64,000 bases of DNA from Acidobacteriota bacterium (GCA_011526565.1 WYBL01000026.1:1-64000); one strand, 5' to 3'; numbered from the stretch's first letter, positions 54,364 through 63,643 are shown. Program-made: numbers and translations. Notes: generated from the sequence alone by a model not told the origin.

Positions 54364-55485
54364 ATGGACTCCGCCCGGCGCATCCCGGAACTCGACGGGC
54401 TGCGCGGCATCGCGATCGGCCTCGTGCTCGCGCACCACTACGCGCTGGGGGTGCCGGCCGCCACCGCCGTCGACCGGGCCGTGCTGTCCGTCGCTTCGGC
54501 CGGGTGGATCGGCGTCGACCTCTTCTTCGTGCTCTCCGGCTACCTGATCACGGGACGACTGCTCGAGGCGCGCGCCTCCGGCGCCCCGCTGGCCGCCTTC
54601 TACGCCCGCCGCGCGTTGCGCATCGCCCCGCCCTACTTCCTGCTCTTGGCGACGTGCCTGGTCGTCGGGCCCGCCCTCGGAGTGCGGCTCGCCCCCCGCA
54701 GCGAGAGCGACCTCGCGTGGTTCGCGCTGTTCGCCTCCAACATCCTGACCGTGGTCCACGGCTGGCCGGACCGCGTGGTCGCCCACCTGTGGTCGCTCGC
54801 GGTGGAGGAGCACTTCTACCTGCTGTGGCCGCTGCTGGCGTTGTGGCTGCCCGGACGGCGGCTGGCCGCGGCGACGATCGCGATCGCGCTTGCCAGCGCC
54901 AGCGCGCGGGCCTGGGGCCTCGCCCACGGGCTCGACGGCTCCGACGTCTACGTCCTGACCTTCACCCGCCTCGACGGTCTCGCGCTCGGCGCGACGCTGG
55001 CCGCCCTCGAGGCCTCCGGACTGCGGCCGGAACGCTGGCGCGGCGTCGCCTCCGCGCTCGTGCTCGCGAGCGGACTGGGGCTCGCGGTCCTCGTCTGGTT
55101 CGGGCGCGGTCACTGGGGTTCGTGGGACCGCGGGCTGCTGGTCGCGGGCCTGTTCGCCCTCGGCCTGGCGGGGGCGAGCGGTCTCGCCGCGGTGCTCGGA
55201 CTCACCCCCGGCCACGTCGTCAGGCGCGCCCTGCGCCTGCGACCGCTGTTGCTCGCGGGCCGCCTCAGCTACGGCATGTATCTGTTCCACATGCCGCTCG
55301 TGGAAGCCGCGCATCGGGCGGGTTGGCAACCCGCGGCCCTGGTGCCCCCGGGCACTGCGGCCTGGCCGTACCTCGTCGCCTATGCTGCCGTGCAGGCGGC
55401 TGCGCTCATCGCCGTCAGCGATCTGAGCTGGCGCCTCGTCGAGGCGCCAGCGCTCCGGCTCAAGCGCTTCCTGCCCGGGAGCTGA
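54364..55485 (+). CDS. Acyltransferase-3 (OafA/NodX-type) membrane protein
   Basis: This 373-aa protein has about ten membrane helices. The family signature is clear: IPELDGLRGIAIGLVLAHHY with the catalytic-region His, GWIGVDLFFVLSGYLITGRLLE, FYARRALRIAPPYFLLL, HLWSLAVEEHFYLLWP, and SYGMYLFHMPLV near the end. It would transfer an acetyl or similar group to the surface glycan, complementing the SGNH proteins. A single-gene unit. Confidence 0.94.
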   Translation: MDSARRIPELDGLRGIAIGLVLAHHYALGVPAATAVDRAVLSVASAGWIGVDLFFVLSGYLITGRLLEARASGAPLAAFYARRALRIAPPYFLLLATCLVVGPALGVRLAPRSESDLAWFALFASNILTVVHGWPDRVVAHLWSLAVEEHFYLLWPLLALWLPGRRLAAATIAIALASASARAWGLAHGLDGSDVYVLTFTRLDGLALGATLAALEASGLRPERWRGVASALVLASGLGLAVLVWFGRGHWGSWDRGLLVAGLFALGLAGASGLAAVLGLTPGHVVRRALRLRPLLLAGRLSYGMYLFHMPLVEAAHRAGWQPAALVPPGTAAWPYLVAYAAVQAAALIAVSDLSWRLVEAPALRLKRFLPGS

Positions 55486-55496
55486 CGTCGCCGGGT

Positions 55497-56483
55497 TCAG
55501 CCACGGGTCGGCGCGGCGATCTCCTCCGCGGTGACGAAGCGCCGGCCCGCCACCCGCGCGGCGTAGACCTCGCAGGAAGAGCAGGGCACGTCGGCGCGGG
55601 CGTCGGCCTGGCCCGTCAGCATCCGCCGCGCGTGGACCAGGCGCTCGGAGTGGAGCGCGGCGTCGAGGTCCTCGAAGGCGCCGCCGCCGAAGTCGCCCCA
55701 GAAGTTGCGGCAGCAGCCGAGCACCCGGCCGTCCCAGTTGAGCTGCGGCTCGCGCCACAACTGGAGGCAGAAGCGCTCGCCGAAGTCGACCCCGTGCCGC
55801 TCGCGGTACTCGTCGCGGGAGGCAGCGCCGAACAGCGCGCGGCTCGCCGCCGGGTCCGCGTGCTCGTCCCAGCTCAGCTTGGGCCGGAACTTCATGCCCA
55901 GCTCGGCGGCCCGGGCGCGGGCCGCCTCCAGCTCGTGCGCGTTCCAGCGGAAGACCACGAACTGCCAGGTCAGGGCCGGCTCCTCGACGCCCTGCGCCTG
56001 CTTGAGCCGCTGCAGCGCGGCCACGTTGCCGAGCACACGCTCCAGGTCGCCGCCGACGCGGTACCGCCCGTAGACCTCCTGCGTCACGCCGTCGATCGAG
56101 ACGGTCAGGCTGCGGAGGCCGAAGCGCGCGGCGGCTTCCAGTGCCGCGGGTGTCGCGCGGTCGAGGTTGGTCCCGTTGTCGCAGCGCATCGCCACGCCGC
56201 GCCCGTGCGCCTCCTCGAGCATCGCGGGCAGCTCGGGATTGAGGAACGGCTCTCCGTAGTTCGACAGCTCGATCGAGCGCACGTGCGGGTTGGCCGCCAG
56301 CAGCCTGCGGAAGTCGGCGAAGCGCAGCAGTCCCCAGCCGACGGCCGCCCGCGCGGCGCCGGTCGCCGTGGGGCAGGAAGGGCAGCGCAACTGGCAGGCC
56401 GACGACACCTCGAGGCGGAGTTTCGTCGGCCGGACGCGATCCCCGCCGGCAGCGTGGCGCCCGCTCGCCGCGTCGCCGGTCAC
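55497..56483 (-). CDS. Radical SAM/SPASM-type protein 3
   Basis: This 328-aa protein starts at GTG 56483, two bases after the P450 stop. The Cys triad is CQLRCPSC near residue 31; the GGE position reads SNYGEPFLNPEL; VSIDGVTQEVYGRYRVGGD and FVVFRWNAHELEAAR follow. The C-terminal Cys set (FCLQLWREP, GCCRNFWGDF, PCSSCEVY) indicates a SPASM cluster like the other two, but the three proteins are distant in sequence. Coupling with a P450 suggests both modify the same molecule. Confidence 0.92.
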   Translation of the reverse strand: MTGDAASGRHAAGGDRVRPTKLRLEVSSACQLRCPSCPTATGAARAAVGWGLLRFADFRRLLAANPHVRSIELSNYGEPFLNPELPAMLEEAHGRGVAMRCDNGTNLDRATPAALEAAARFGLRSLTVSIDGVTQEVYGRYRVGGDLERVLGNVAALQRLKQAQGVEEPALTWQFVVFRWNAHELEAARARAAELGMKFRPKLSWDEHADPAASRALFGAASRDEYRERHGVDFGERFCLQLWREPQLNWDGRVLGCCRNFWGDFGGGAFEDLDAALHSERLVHARRMLTGQADARADVPCSSCEVYAARVAGRRFVTAEEIAAPTRG

Positions 56484-56485
56484 TG

Positions 56486-57826
56486 CTACAGCCGCTCGAA
56501 GTCGAGGGGCAGGTCGTCGGTCGGGAACTGGATCGGGACCTGGCGGATCGGCGCCGTCCAGCCGCGGATCGCGCGCCAGCGCAGCGACGACAGCAGGTGG
56601 TGGGCGACGAGCTTGACCTGGATCTCGGCGAAGAACATGCCGAGGCAGAGGTGGGCTCCGCCGCCGAACGGGATCCACGTGAACGGCAGGCGACGATCTT
56701 CGGCCCGGGCGTCCGAGAAGCGGTCGGGATCGAAGGTCTCGGGGTCGGTCCACAACTCCGGCATGCGGTGGGTGAAGGCGGTGGAGATGCCGACGTTGAC
56801 GCCGGCCGGGATCCGCCAGCCGTCGAACTCGACCTCGGCGGTCGTGCGCCGCGGGATCAGCACCAGCGGCGGGTGCAGCCGCAGCGTCTCCTTGATCGCC
56901 TGGCCCAGCAGCGTCAGCTCGCGCAGGCGCTCGAGCGAGATCGCGCCACCGGTGGCGAAGGCGCGGCTCTCTTGGCGCAGGCGCTCCTGCCACGCCGGGG
57001 CCAGCGCCAGCTCGCGCAACAGCGACGACAACGTGCTGGTCGTCGTGTCGTGCGCCGCCATCAGGAAGAAGACCATGTGATCGACGACCTCGTCGTCCGC
57101 CAGCGTGTCGCCCTCCTCCGACACCGCCGCACAGAGGCGGCCCAGCAGGTCCTCGCCCGGCGCGCCGCGGCGGGCGGCGACCAGTTCCGCGAAGAAGCGG
57201 GCCAGCTCGCCGCGAGAGTCGAGGCCGCGGGCGTAGGCGAAGCCGGGCACAGAGCGCCGCAGCAGCGCGGTCGAGGCCCGCACCACCGCCGCGAAGTGCG
57301 CGTTGAGGGCCGCGATCTCCTCGCGCAGGGTGAGGCCGCAGAACACCCGCGCGGCGAGGTCGAGCAGGAACGTCTTGAGCCGCGGGTGGGCGGCGACGCG
57401 GCCCGCCGGCCACTCGCGGGCCAGCCCCGCGACCCGCGGCTGCATCGGCTCCAGGTAGCCGGCGAGCGCGTCGCGCGAGAAGGCGACCTGCAGGATGCGG
57501 CGGTGGTGGCGGTGGTCGTCGCCGTCGCGCAGCATCAGGCCGCGCGGGAACAGGCGGCCCAGCGACCAGTCCCAGCCCAGCCGGCTCGAGAGCGAAGCCG
57601 CGCCGTCGGCGAGCAGGAAGCGGTTGGCAGCGGGCCCGAGCAGCGCGACCGAGTCGAGGCCGATCACGCGGTGCTTGAAGACGGGCCCGAACGCCGCGTG
57701 CTGCCGCCGCACCAGGCCGAGGTAGTCGCGGTAGAACCCGAGCGTCTGGCCGAGCCAGGGAGCGCCCAGGCGCCCCGGCACCCGGGCGAAGAAGTCGGCG
57801 ATCGCGGCGGGATCGAGCGTCACCAC
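56486..57826 (-). CDS. Cytochrome P450
   Basis: This 446-aa soluble P450 has all hallmarks: the I-helix oxygen-activation motif MAAHDTTTS near residue 255, the K-helix KETLRL near residue 312, the PERF-type FDPDRFSD, and the heme-binding loop FGGGAHLCLG with the thiolate Cys near residue 388. There is no membrane anchor. The style (WKDPETFDPDRF, HDTTTSTLSSLL) is of the CYP51/CYP120-like bacterial group acting on hydrophobic substrates. No ferredoxin or reductase is adjacent. Start at GTG 57826 with TATCAT five bases upstream; the radical SAM gene follows its stop by two bases. Confidence 0.95.
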   Translation of the reverse strand: MVTLDPAAIADFFARVPGRLGAPWLGQTLGFYRDYLGLVRRQHAAFGPVFKHRVIGLDSVALLGPAANRFLLADGAASLSSRLGWDWSLGRLFPRGLMLRDGDDHRHHRRILQVAFSRDALAGYLEPMQPRVAGLAREWPAGRVAAHPRLKTFLLDLAARVFCGLTLREEIAALNAHFAAVVRASTALLRRSVPGFAYARGLDSRGELARFFAELVAARRGAPGEDLLGRLCAAVSEEGDTLADDEVVDHMVFFLMAAHDTTTSTLSSLLRELALAPAWQERLRQESRAFATGGAISLERLRELTLLGQAIKETLRLHPPLVLIPRRTTAEVEFDGWRIPAGVNVGISTAFTHRMPELWTDPETFDPDRFSDARAEDRRLPFTWIPFGGGAHLCLGMFFAEIQVKLVAHHLLSSLRWRAIRGWTAPIRQVPIQFPTDDLPLDFERL

Positions 57827-57831
57827 CGCGG

Positions 57832-57837
57832 ATGATA
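57832..57837 (-). promoter_or_regulatory. -10 element TATCAT before the P450/radical SAM operon
   Basis: TATCAT on the minus strand is 5 bases before the GTG at 57826. It lies back to back with the TACAAT element of the FHA gene (57849-57854). Confidence 0.5.
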
Positions 57838-57848
57838 AGCGCCGCGGC

Positions 57849-57854
57849 TACAAT
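57849..57854 (+). promoter_or_regulatory. -10 element TACAAT before the FHA gene
   Basis: TACAAT lies 25 bases before the ATG at 57880; a CCTCCGG segment, not a Shine-Dalgarno, lies between. This is a short-leader promoter. Confidence 0.5.
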
Positions 57855-57879
57855 TCGCGGGTTCCCTCCGGAACCACCC

Positions 57880-58563
57880 ATGTCCACCTACCGCATCCAG
57901 GTCCGCGTCACGCAGGACGAGCACCCGCGCACCCAGGTGCTCGAGTTCGACCACGCGCCGCTGGCGATCGGCGCGCTGCCGCGCAACGACGTCGTGCTCG
58001 ACCACGAGAACGTCAGCGGCGACCACGCGGTCGTCACGGTCTCGCGCCGCGTCCTGGTGATCGAGGACCGCAGCCGCAACGGCACGTTCGTCGGCGGCAA
58101 GCGCGTCGAGCGCCACCGGCTGCGGCCGGGCGAAGAGGTCGTGATCGGGCCCTACCGGCTGACGCTGACACTCGAACTGCTCCCGGTGGACCGGGCGACG
58201 GCCGCCGAGAAGCCGCCGGCCGGGCCCCATGCGAACGCGTCGCTGGTGGTGATCGACGGGCCCGCCGAGGTGCTGCGCCGGACGTTCGTGCTGAGCGGGG
58301 AACGGATGCGGATCGGCCGCGCGCCGGACGCCGACGCCGCGATCCCGGAGCCGACACTGTCGCGGCTGCACGCCGAGCTGGTGCGGGTGTCGGCGGGCCG
58401 CTTCGTCGTGCGCGACCTGAAGAGCGCCAACGGCACCTTCGTCAACGGCGAAAAGACCCGATTTTCACCGCTGCGCCCGGGCGACCGGGTGACGCTGGGC
58501 GACCGCGTCACGCTGGCCTTCGCGATCGAGCCGCCTCCTGGGGAGAGCGGCGCCGAGGGCTGA
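57880..58563 (+). CDS. Protein with two FHA domains
   Basis: This 227-aa protein has two forkhead-associated domains. FHA1 spans about residues 5-100 with [21 protein letters not shown] and [17 protein letters not shown]2 spans about residues 120-215 with [24 protein letters not shown] and [16 protein letters not shown]. The phosphothreonine-binding Arg, Ser-x-x-His and Asn-Gly residues are present in the second domain, while the first has Gly for the usual Arg (LAIGAL), so it may be weaker. Likely reads Ser/Thr kinase signals, perhaps of the kinase at 15893-18199. Its stop is seven bases before the kbl TACAAT element. Confidence 0.93.
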   Translation: MSTYRIQVRVTQDEHPRTQVLEFDHAPLAIGALPRNDVVLDHENVSGDHAVVTVSRRVLVIEDRSRNGTFVGGKRVERHRLRPGEEVVIGPYRLTLTLELLPVDRATAAEKPPAGPHANASLVVIDGPAEVLRRTFVLSGERMRIGRAPDADAAIPEPTLSRLHAELVRVSAGRFVVRDLKSANGTFVNGEKTRFSPLRPGDRVTLGDRVTLAFAIEPPPGESGAEG

Positions 58564-58570
58564 GCGCGCC

Positions 58571-58576
58571 TACAAT
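58571..58576 (+). promoter_or_regulatory. -10 element TACAAT of kbl
   Basis: TACAAT lies 24 bases before the ATG at 58601; GGAGGTCG is 8 bases upstream of the start, so this one has an ordinary leader. Confidence 0.55.
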
Positions 58577-58600
58577 CCTCCCGCAACCTTGGAGGTCGAC

Positions 58601-59809
58601 ATGGACGCGCGCTTCGGGGAGTTCCTCAAGGCCGAGCTTTTCCAGATCCGCGAGCAGGGCCTGTTCAAGGAGGAGTGGCCGATCCTCGGCCACCAGGGTG
58701 CCGAGATCCGGGTCGCGGGCCGCGCGGAGCCGGTCCTCAACTTCTGCGCCAACAACTACCTCGGCCTCTCCGGCCACCCCGAGCTGCTGAAGGCCGCCCA
58801 CGCGACGCTCGACGCCCACGGCTACGGCATGTCCAGCGTGCGCTTCATCTGCGGCACCCAGGACGTGCACCGCGAGCTGGAGAAGAAGGTCGCGGCGTTC
58901 CTCGGCTTCGACGACGCGATCCTCTATGCCGCCTGCTTCGACGCCAACGGCGGCGTGTTCGAGCCGCTGCTCGGCGCCGACGACGCGATCCTGACCGACA
59001 AGCTCAACCACGCCTCGATCATCGACGGCGTGCGGCTGTGCAAGGCGAAGCGCTTCCTCTACGAGCACATGGACATGGCCGACCTGGAGGCGAAGCTGAA
59101 GGAGGCGCAGTCCTGCCGCTTCCGGATGATCGTCACCGACGGCGTGTTCTCGATGGACGGCGACATCGCCCCGCTGCGCGAGATCGCCGACCTCGCCGAC
59201 CGCCACCAGGCGCTGTTGCTGGTCGACGACTCGCACGCCACCGGCTTCATGGGGAAGACGGGCCGCGGCACCCCGGAGCACTGCGGCGTGCAGGGCCGCG
59301 TCGACCTGATGACGACCACCTTCGGCAAGGCGCTGGGCGGCGCGTCGGGCGGCTGCGTCGCGGGCTCGGCGGAGATCGTGGGCCTGCTGCGCCAGCGCTC
59401 GCGGCCGTACCTGTTCTCGAACACGGTGCCGCCGGTCGTCGTCGGCGCGACGCTGAGGGCGCTGGAGCTGCTCTCGGCCTCGACCGAGCTGCGCGACCGG
59501 CTGGAGGCGAACACGAAGCGCTTCCGCGAGGCGATGACCGCGGCCGGCTTCGAGATCCGGCCCGGCGTGCACCCGATCGTGCCGATCATGTTCTCGCGCT
59601 TCGCGCCCGAGGACGCGCCGCTGGCCCAGCGCTTCGCCCGCGCGCTGCTCGACGAGGGCATCTACGTGAAGGGCTTCTTCTTCCCGGTGGTGCCGCGCGG
59701 CCTGTCGCGGATCCGGGTCCAGATCTCGGCGGGCCACTCGACGGAACAGGTCGACCGCGCGGTGTCGGCCTTCACGAAGGTGGGGAAGGACCTCGGCGTC
59801 CTGAAGTAG
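58601..59809 (+). CDS. kbl: Glycine C-acetyltransferase (2-amino-3-ketobutyrate CoA ligase)
   Basis: This 402-aa PLP enzyme cleaves 2-amino-3-ketobutyrate with CoA to glycine and acetyl-CoA, the second step of threonine breakdown. Seen are [65 protein letters not shown] and the PLP lysine in [13 protein letters not shown]. The length matches E. coli Kbl (398). The start at 58601 follows GGAGGTCG and a TACAAT promoter. No threonine dehydrogenase (tdh) is in the window. Confidence 0.96.
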   Translation: MDARFGEFLKAELFQIREQGLFKEEWPILGHQGAEIRVAGRAEPVLNFCANNYLGLSGHPELLKAAHATLDAHGYGMSSVRFICGTQDVHRELEKKVAAFLGFDDAILYAACFDANGGVFEPLLGADDAILTDKLNHASIIDGVRLCKAKRFLYEHMDMADLEAKLKEAQSCRFRMIVTDGVFSMDGDIAPLREIADLADRHQALLLVDDSHATGFMGKTGRGTPEHCGVQGRVDLMTTTFGKALGGASGGCVAGSAEIVGLLRQRSRPYLFSNTVPPVVVGATLRALELLSASTELRDRLEANTKRFREAMTAAGFEIRPGVHPIVPIMFSRFAPEDAPLAQRFARALLDEGIYVKGFFFPVVPRGLSRIRVQISAGHSTEQVDRAVSAFTKVGKDLGVLK

Positions 59810-59827
59810 CCCGCGGCGGCTGGTCGT

Positions 59828-61096
59828 TCAGTCGCGCTTGACGACGACCAGCGTGAAGTCGTCGTCGTAGCGGTCGCGCCCGGTGAACGCGCGGGTCGCC
59901 TCGACGACCGCCAGCACGGTGTCGGCCGCGCTGCGCCCGTGACCCCCCTCGCGCAGCACGTCGTGCAGGCGGCCGACGCCGAACTCCTCGTCACCGGGCC
60001 CGGTCGGCTCCACGACGCCGTCGGTGTAGAGGGCCAGCGTGTCGCCGGGCCGCAGTTGCACGGACCCGGAGGCGAAGCCGGCGTCGGGAAGCATGCCGAG
60101 CGCGATGCCGCCGCTGTCGAGGCGGTCCGCGCGGCCGTCCGCGCGCAGGAGCAGCGGCGGGTTGTGGCCGCAGTTGACGTAGCCGAGGCGGCCGCTACCG
60201 GGCTGCAGGCTGCCGAACACCGCGGTCACGAAGCGGGCCTCCTCGCGGGGCTCGAGCAGCAGCCGGTTGAGGGTCTGCATCAGCGCGGGCCGGGCGCGGC
60301 GCCGGCGCAGCTCGCTGCGCAGCGCCGCGCGGAAGGTGGCCATGATCAGCGCAGCCGGAATGCCCTTGCCGGAGACGTCGGCGACCACCAGGCCGAGCTG
60401 CCCGTCGGGGAGGGGGATGAAGTCGAAGTAGTCGCCGCCGATGGTCCAGGTCGGCAGTTGCACGGCGGCGAGGTCGTAGCCCGGCACCCGCGGGGGCCCG
60501 GCCGGCAGCAGGCCCTTCTGCACCTCGTGGGCCACCGCGAGCTGCTGCTCGAGCCTCTGCTTCTCGAGCACCTGGCGGTGCAGCAGCGACTTCTCGATCG
60601 AGAGGGCGGCGGCGCTGGCGAAGAACTCCACCAGCTCCGCGTCTTCCGGGCCGAACGCCCCGGCCCGGTCGCTCTCCAGGTTGAGGGCGCCGAGCACCTG
60701 GCCGTTGCTGACGATCGGCACGGCCAGCTCCGCGCGGGTCGAGGCGCGGCCTGCGACGTAGCGCGCGTCGCGCGCGACATCGGGGGCGAGCACGGTCTCG
60801 CCGGTCCGGATCACGGTCCCGACGATGCCCTGGCCGAGCCTCAGCATGCGGTCGTCGGCGCGAGGCCGGCCGAAGCCGACCTGGGCGACGCCCGCGATCA
60901 GGTGGGACTCGGGCGCGCTGTTCCCCGGCACCCGCTGGCTCAGCACGAAGACGCCGGCCGCGTCGTAGGGGATGGCAGCGCGCAGGGCCTCGAGCAGGTG
61001 GTCGAGCACGTCCTGCAGATCGAGCGAACGGCTGATCCGCTGCGAAAGCTCCAGCAGCAGCCGGTACTTCAATTCGGGCTGCAGCGCCGTCGGCAT
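59828..61096 (-). CDS. GAF-domain PP2C (SpoIIE/RsbU-type) phosphatase
   Basis: This 422-aa protein has an N-terminal GAF domain (about residues 20-175: LDHLLEALRAAIPYDAAGVF, VPIVSNGQVLGALNLESDR) and a short coiled coil (RQVLEKQRLEQQLAVAHEVQKGLLP). A C-terminal SpoIIE-type PP2C domain follows, with metal-binding GGDYFDFIPLPDGQ, VVADVSGKGIPAALIM, YVNCGHNPPLLLR and RYDDDFTLVVVKR. It should dephosphorylate an anti-anti-sigma factor, but no partner gene is adjacent. Cytoplasmic. Confidence 0.94.
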   Translation of the reverse strand: MPTALQPELKYRLLLELSQRISRSLDLQDVLDHLLEALRAAIPYDAAGVFVLSQRVPGNSAPESHLIAGVAQVGFGRPRADDRMLRLGQGIVGTVIRTGETVLAPDVARDARYVAGRASTRAELAVPIVSNGQVLGALNLESDRAGAFGPEDAELVEFFASAAALSIEKSLLHRQVLEKQRLEQQLAVAHEVQKGLLPAGPPRVPGYDLAAVQLPTWTIGGDYFDFIPLPDGQLGLVVADVSGKGIPAALIMATFRAALRSELRRRRARPALMQTLNRLLLEPREEARFVTAVFGSLQPGSGRLGYVNCGHNPPLLLRADGRADRLDSGGIALGMLPDAGFASGSVQLRPGDTLALYTDGVVEPTGPGDEEFGVGRLHDVLREGGHGRSAADTVLAVVEATRAFTGRDRYDDDFTLVVVKRD

Positions 61097-61152
61097 CGGC
61101 GGGTCCCGACCTCCCCGGGGTCGGGAACAGCCTAGCACCGCCGCACGAGGCC

Positions 61153-62283
61153 CTACAGGCGCGCCAGCAGCTCCGCGGTCAGCGCGACGCGCTCCGGAAG
61201 CGACGGCAGCAGCACGTGTTCGTGCAGCGCGTGGGCGCCGTCGCCGTCGGGGCCGAGGCCGTCGAGCGTCGGCAGGCCCAGCGCCGAGGCGAACGAGGCC
61301 TCGCTGGCGCCGCCGGTGACCACCTCGGACAGAGGCAGGCCCAGCGCGTCGGCGGCCGCCTTCGCCTTCGCGTACACCGACAGCGTGCGCTCGTTGCGCT
61401 CCAGCGGCGGGTAGTTCATGCCGCCTTCGACCTCGAGCCGGACGCCGGCGACCCGCGGCTGCAGGCCGCGCACCGCGGCTTCGACGCGCCGGCCCTCCTC
61501 GAGCGAGGGGTAGCGGAAGTCCAGCTCCAGCTCCGCGAGGTCGGGCACCACGTTGGTCCGGATGCCGCCGCGGATCACGCCGACGTTGACGCTGGTGCCC
61601 CGCTCGGGGTCGGTCAACGGCTGCACCGCCAGCGCCTGGTGGGCGAGCTCGACGATCGCGTTGGCGCCGAGCGAGAGGTCGGCGCCGGCGTGCGACGAGC
61701 GGCCCTGCGCCCGCACCTTGAACTGGCCCGAGCCCTTGCGCCCGGTCTTGACCGCGCCGCCCGGCCACGCCGGCTCGAAGTCGAGGCACGCCGAGCACGC
61801 GCGCATCTCGTCCTCCATCAGCGCCCGGTACGGCGTGTTGTCGACCTCCTCGAGCGGGGTGAAGAACACCGTCACCGGCGGCAGCGGCCCGCGCGCCGCC
61901 AGCTCGCGCAGCGCGAACAGCACGACGACCAGGCCGCCCTTCATGTCGTAGCTGCCCGGCGCCGTCATCCGATCGCCGTCGATGCGGACCGGCCGTGCGG
62001 CCAGTGTGCCGAGCGGCCACACCGTGTCGAGGTGGCCGAGCAGCATGACGGGAAGGGCGGACTGCTGGCCGCGGCGGCTCTTCGCCCGCAGCACCGGGCC
62101 GGCTCCCGGCACCGGGACCAGCTCCGCGGCGAGGCCCAGGGCCTCGAACTGCGGGGCCAGGAAGCGCGCCGCAGCCTCGACGCCCGCCGGGTCCGTCGAC
62201 GGCGACTCGATCTCGCACAGGGCCTGGAGGCAGGCGGTCATGTCGGGCGCGGCCTCGCGCGCGCGTCGCAGCAGCTCGTTCAT
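61153..62283 (-). CDS. M20-family metallopeptidase (carboxypeptidase G2-like)
   Basis: This 376-aa enzyme has the M20 metal ligands: LLGHLDTVWP near residue 83, SYDMKGGL near residue 112, FTPLEEVDN with the catalytic/ligand Glu pair near residue 141, CLDFEP, and the C-terminal HALHEHVLLPSLPE. A dimerisation lid domain contains GRSSHAGADLSLGANAI. Substrates are typically N-acyl amino acids or C-terminal glutamate. No signal peptide is seen. The ATG at 62283 follows TAGAAT by 9 bases. Confidence 0.93.
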   Translation of the reverse strand: MNELLRRAREAAPDMTACLQALCEIESPSTDPAGVEAAARFLAPQFEALGLAAELVPVPGAGPVLRAKSRRGQQSALPVMLLGHLDTVWPLGTLAARPVRIDGDRMTAPGSYDMKGGLVVVLFALRELAARGPLPPVTVFFTPLEEVDNTPYRALMEDEMRACSACLDFEPAWPGGAVKTGRKGSGQFKVRAQGRSSHAGADLSLGANAIVELAHQALAVQPLTDPERGTSVNVGVIRGGIRTNVVPDLAELELDFRYPSLEEGRRVEAAVRGLQPRVAGVRLEVEGGMNYPPLERNERTLSVYAKAKAAADALGLPLSEVVTGGASEASFASALGLPTLDGLGPDGDGAHALHEHVLLPSLPERVALTAELLARL

Positions 62284-62292
62284 GGCCCCGGC

Positions 62293-62298
62293 ATTCTA
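62293..62298 (-). promoter_or_regulatory. -10 element TAGAAT before the M20 peptidase
   Basis: TAGAAT on the minus strand is 9 bases before the ATG at 62283; no Shine-Dalgarno sequence. Confidence 0.55.
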
Positions 62299-62382
62299 GG
62301 TCTCGGCCGCCTCCACATCTCTTCACGACGGCTTCGGAAAATCGCGGGAATGGCCCGACCGTCCTCCGCGATACTCCCTGGG

Positions 62383-63633
62383 ATGAGCCACCCCGCCGGA
62401 ACGGCCCTGATCGTGTGTGCCGCGCTGCTGGTCGCACCCCGCGCTGCGGGGGGCGAACTGCGGCTCGAGGCCGCCCTGGTCGGGCGCCTGGGGTCGGTGG
62501 AGTCCGGGCGCTCGTGGCTCGAGGGCGGGTTCTCGCGGCTGGGCGAGAGCGGCGGCGAGGGCGGCGACGCGCGCACGTTCGGCCGCGGCCAGGCCCACGT
62601 CGGGATCGACTGGCGGCCGTCCGAGGTCGTGCGCGTGTTCGCCCACGGCGTGGCCCGGGCCCAGCCGCCCGGCGTCGCGACGGCCGACGCCGGGCTGGTC
62701 GAGGCGTTCGTCTCGTGGGCGCCGCAGCCGACCCCCGCGCTCACGCTGCGATTCAAGGGCGGCCTGTTCTTCCCCCAGACCTCGCGCGAGAACGTCGACC
62801 CGCTGTGGCAGTCGCGTTACACGCTCACCCTGTCGGCGCTCAACTCCTGGCTCGGCGAAGAGGTGCGGCTGCTGGGCGTCGAATCCGGCGCGGTGTTCCG
62901 CGCCGAGGGCGGCTCTGCGCTGGAGCTGGCGGGTGCGCTGTTCGGCGGCAACGACACCGCGGGCACGCTGCTCGCCTGGCGCGGCTGGGCGCTGGGCGAT
63001 CACCTCGTCGGCGCGGGCGACCGGCTGCCGCTGCCGCCGCTGCGCACGCTGGGCGACGGCGGCCCGTTCGCGGCCCAGCGCGACGACGGCACGCGCCCGG
63101 TCGACGAGCTGGACGGGCGCCCCGGGTTCTTCGCCCGCGCGCGCTGGGATCGCCCGGGCGCGGTCCTGCTCCAGGCGTCCTGGTACGACAACCGCGGCGA
63201 CCGCGCGCTGCACCGCGGCCAGTACGCGTGGCGCACGCGCTGGGCGCAGGCCGGCCTCGAGCTGCGACGGGGAGGCCTGCGGCTGATCGCCGAAGGCGCG
63301 CGCGGGCAGACCGGGATGGGGGAGCGCAGCGGGCCCCACGTCGACGTCGACTTCGAGGCCGTCTACGCGCTCGCTTCATGGGGGACGGAGCGCGTCCGCC
63401 TGTCCGCGCGTTACGACGTGTTCGAGATCGAGGATCGCGACGGCACCGCCGAGCCGGGCGACGAGCGCGGGCACGCCTGGACCTTCGCCGCGCTGTGGCG
63501 GCCGTGGACGCACCTGCGGCTGGGGATCGAGTGGACCGACGTCGTCGGCGAGCGCCCGGCGGCCGCGGATTCCGGCGTCGACCCGGCCGCCGGCGGACGT
63601 CGCCTGACGACCGAACTCCGCCTCTCGTTCTGA
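62383..63633 (+). CDS. Porin-like outer-membrane beta-barrel protein
   Basis: This 416-aa protein has a signal peptide (about residues 1-22, ending RAAGG) and regularly spaced amphipathic strands: HVGIDWRPSEVVRVFAHGVA, PALTLRFKGGLFFPQTSREN, AVLLQASWYDN, FEAVYALASWGTERVRLSARYDVFEIED and HLRLGIEWTDV. It ends TELRLSF, the usual C-terminal BAM signal. It resembles phosphate-selective or alginate-export-like porins in length. The start at 62383 is preferred over one 11 codons upstream because the signal peptide begins there. It is divergent from the M20 peptidase gene. Confidence 0.82.
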   Translation: MSHPAGTALIVCAALLVAPRAAGGELRLEAALVGRLGSVESGRSWLEGGFSRLGESGGEGGDARTFGRGQAHVGIDWRPSEVVRVFAHGVARAQPPGVATADAGLVEAFVSWAPQPTPALTLRFKGGLFFPQTSRENVDPLWQSRYTLTLSALNSWLGEEVRLLGVESGAVFRAEGGSALELAGALFGGNDTAGTLLAWRGWALGDHLVGAGDRLPLPPLRTLGDGGPFAAQRDDGTRPVDELDGRPGFFARARWDRPGAVLLQASWYDNRGDRALHRGQYAWRTRWAQAGLELRRGGLRLIAEGARGQTGMGERSGPHVDVDFEAVYALASWGTERVRLSARYDVFEIEDRDGTAEPGDERGHAWTFAALWRPWTHLRLGIEWTDVVGERPAAADSGVDPAAGGRRLTTELRLSF

Positions 63634-63637
63634 GGCG

Positions 63638-63643
63638 TACAAT
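63638..63643 (+). promoter_or_regulatory. -10 element TACAAT of the last gene
   Basis: TACAAT lies 37 bases before the ATG at 63681, with CAGGAGGG near the start, giving an ordinary short leader. Confidence 0.5.
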
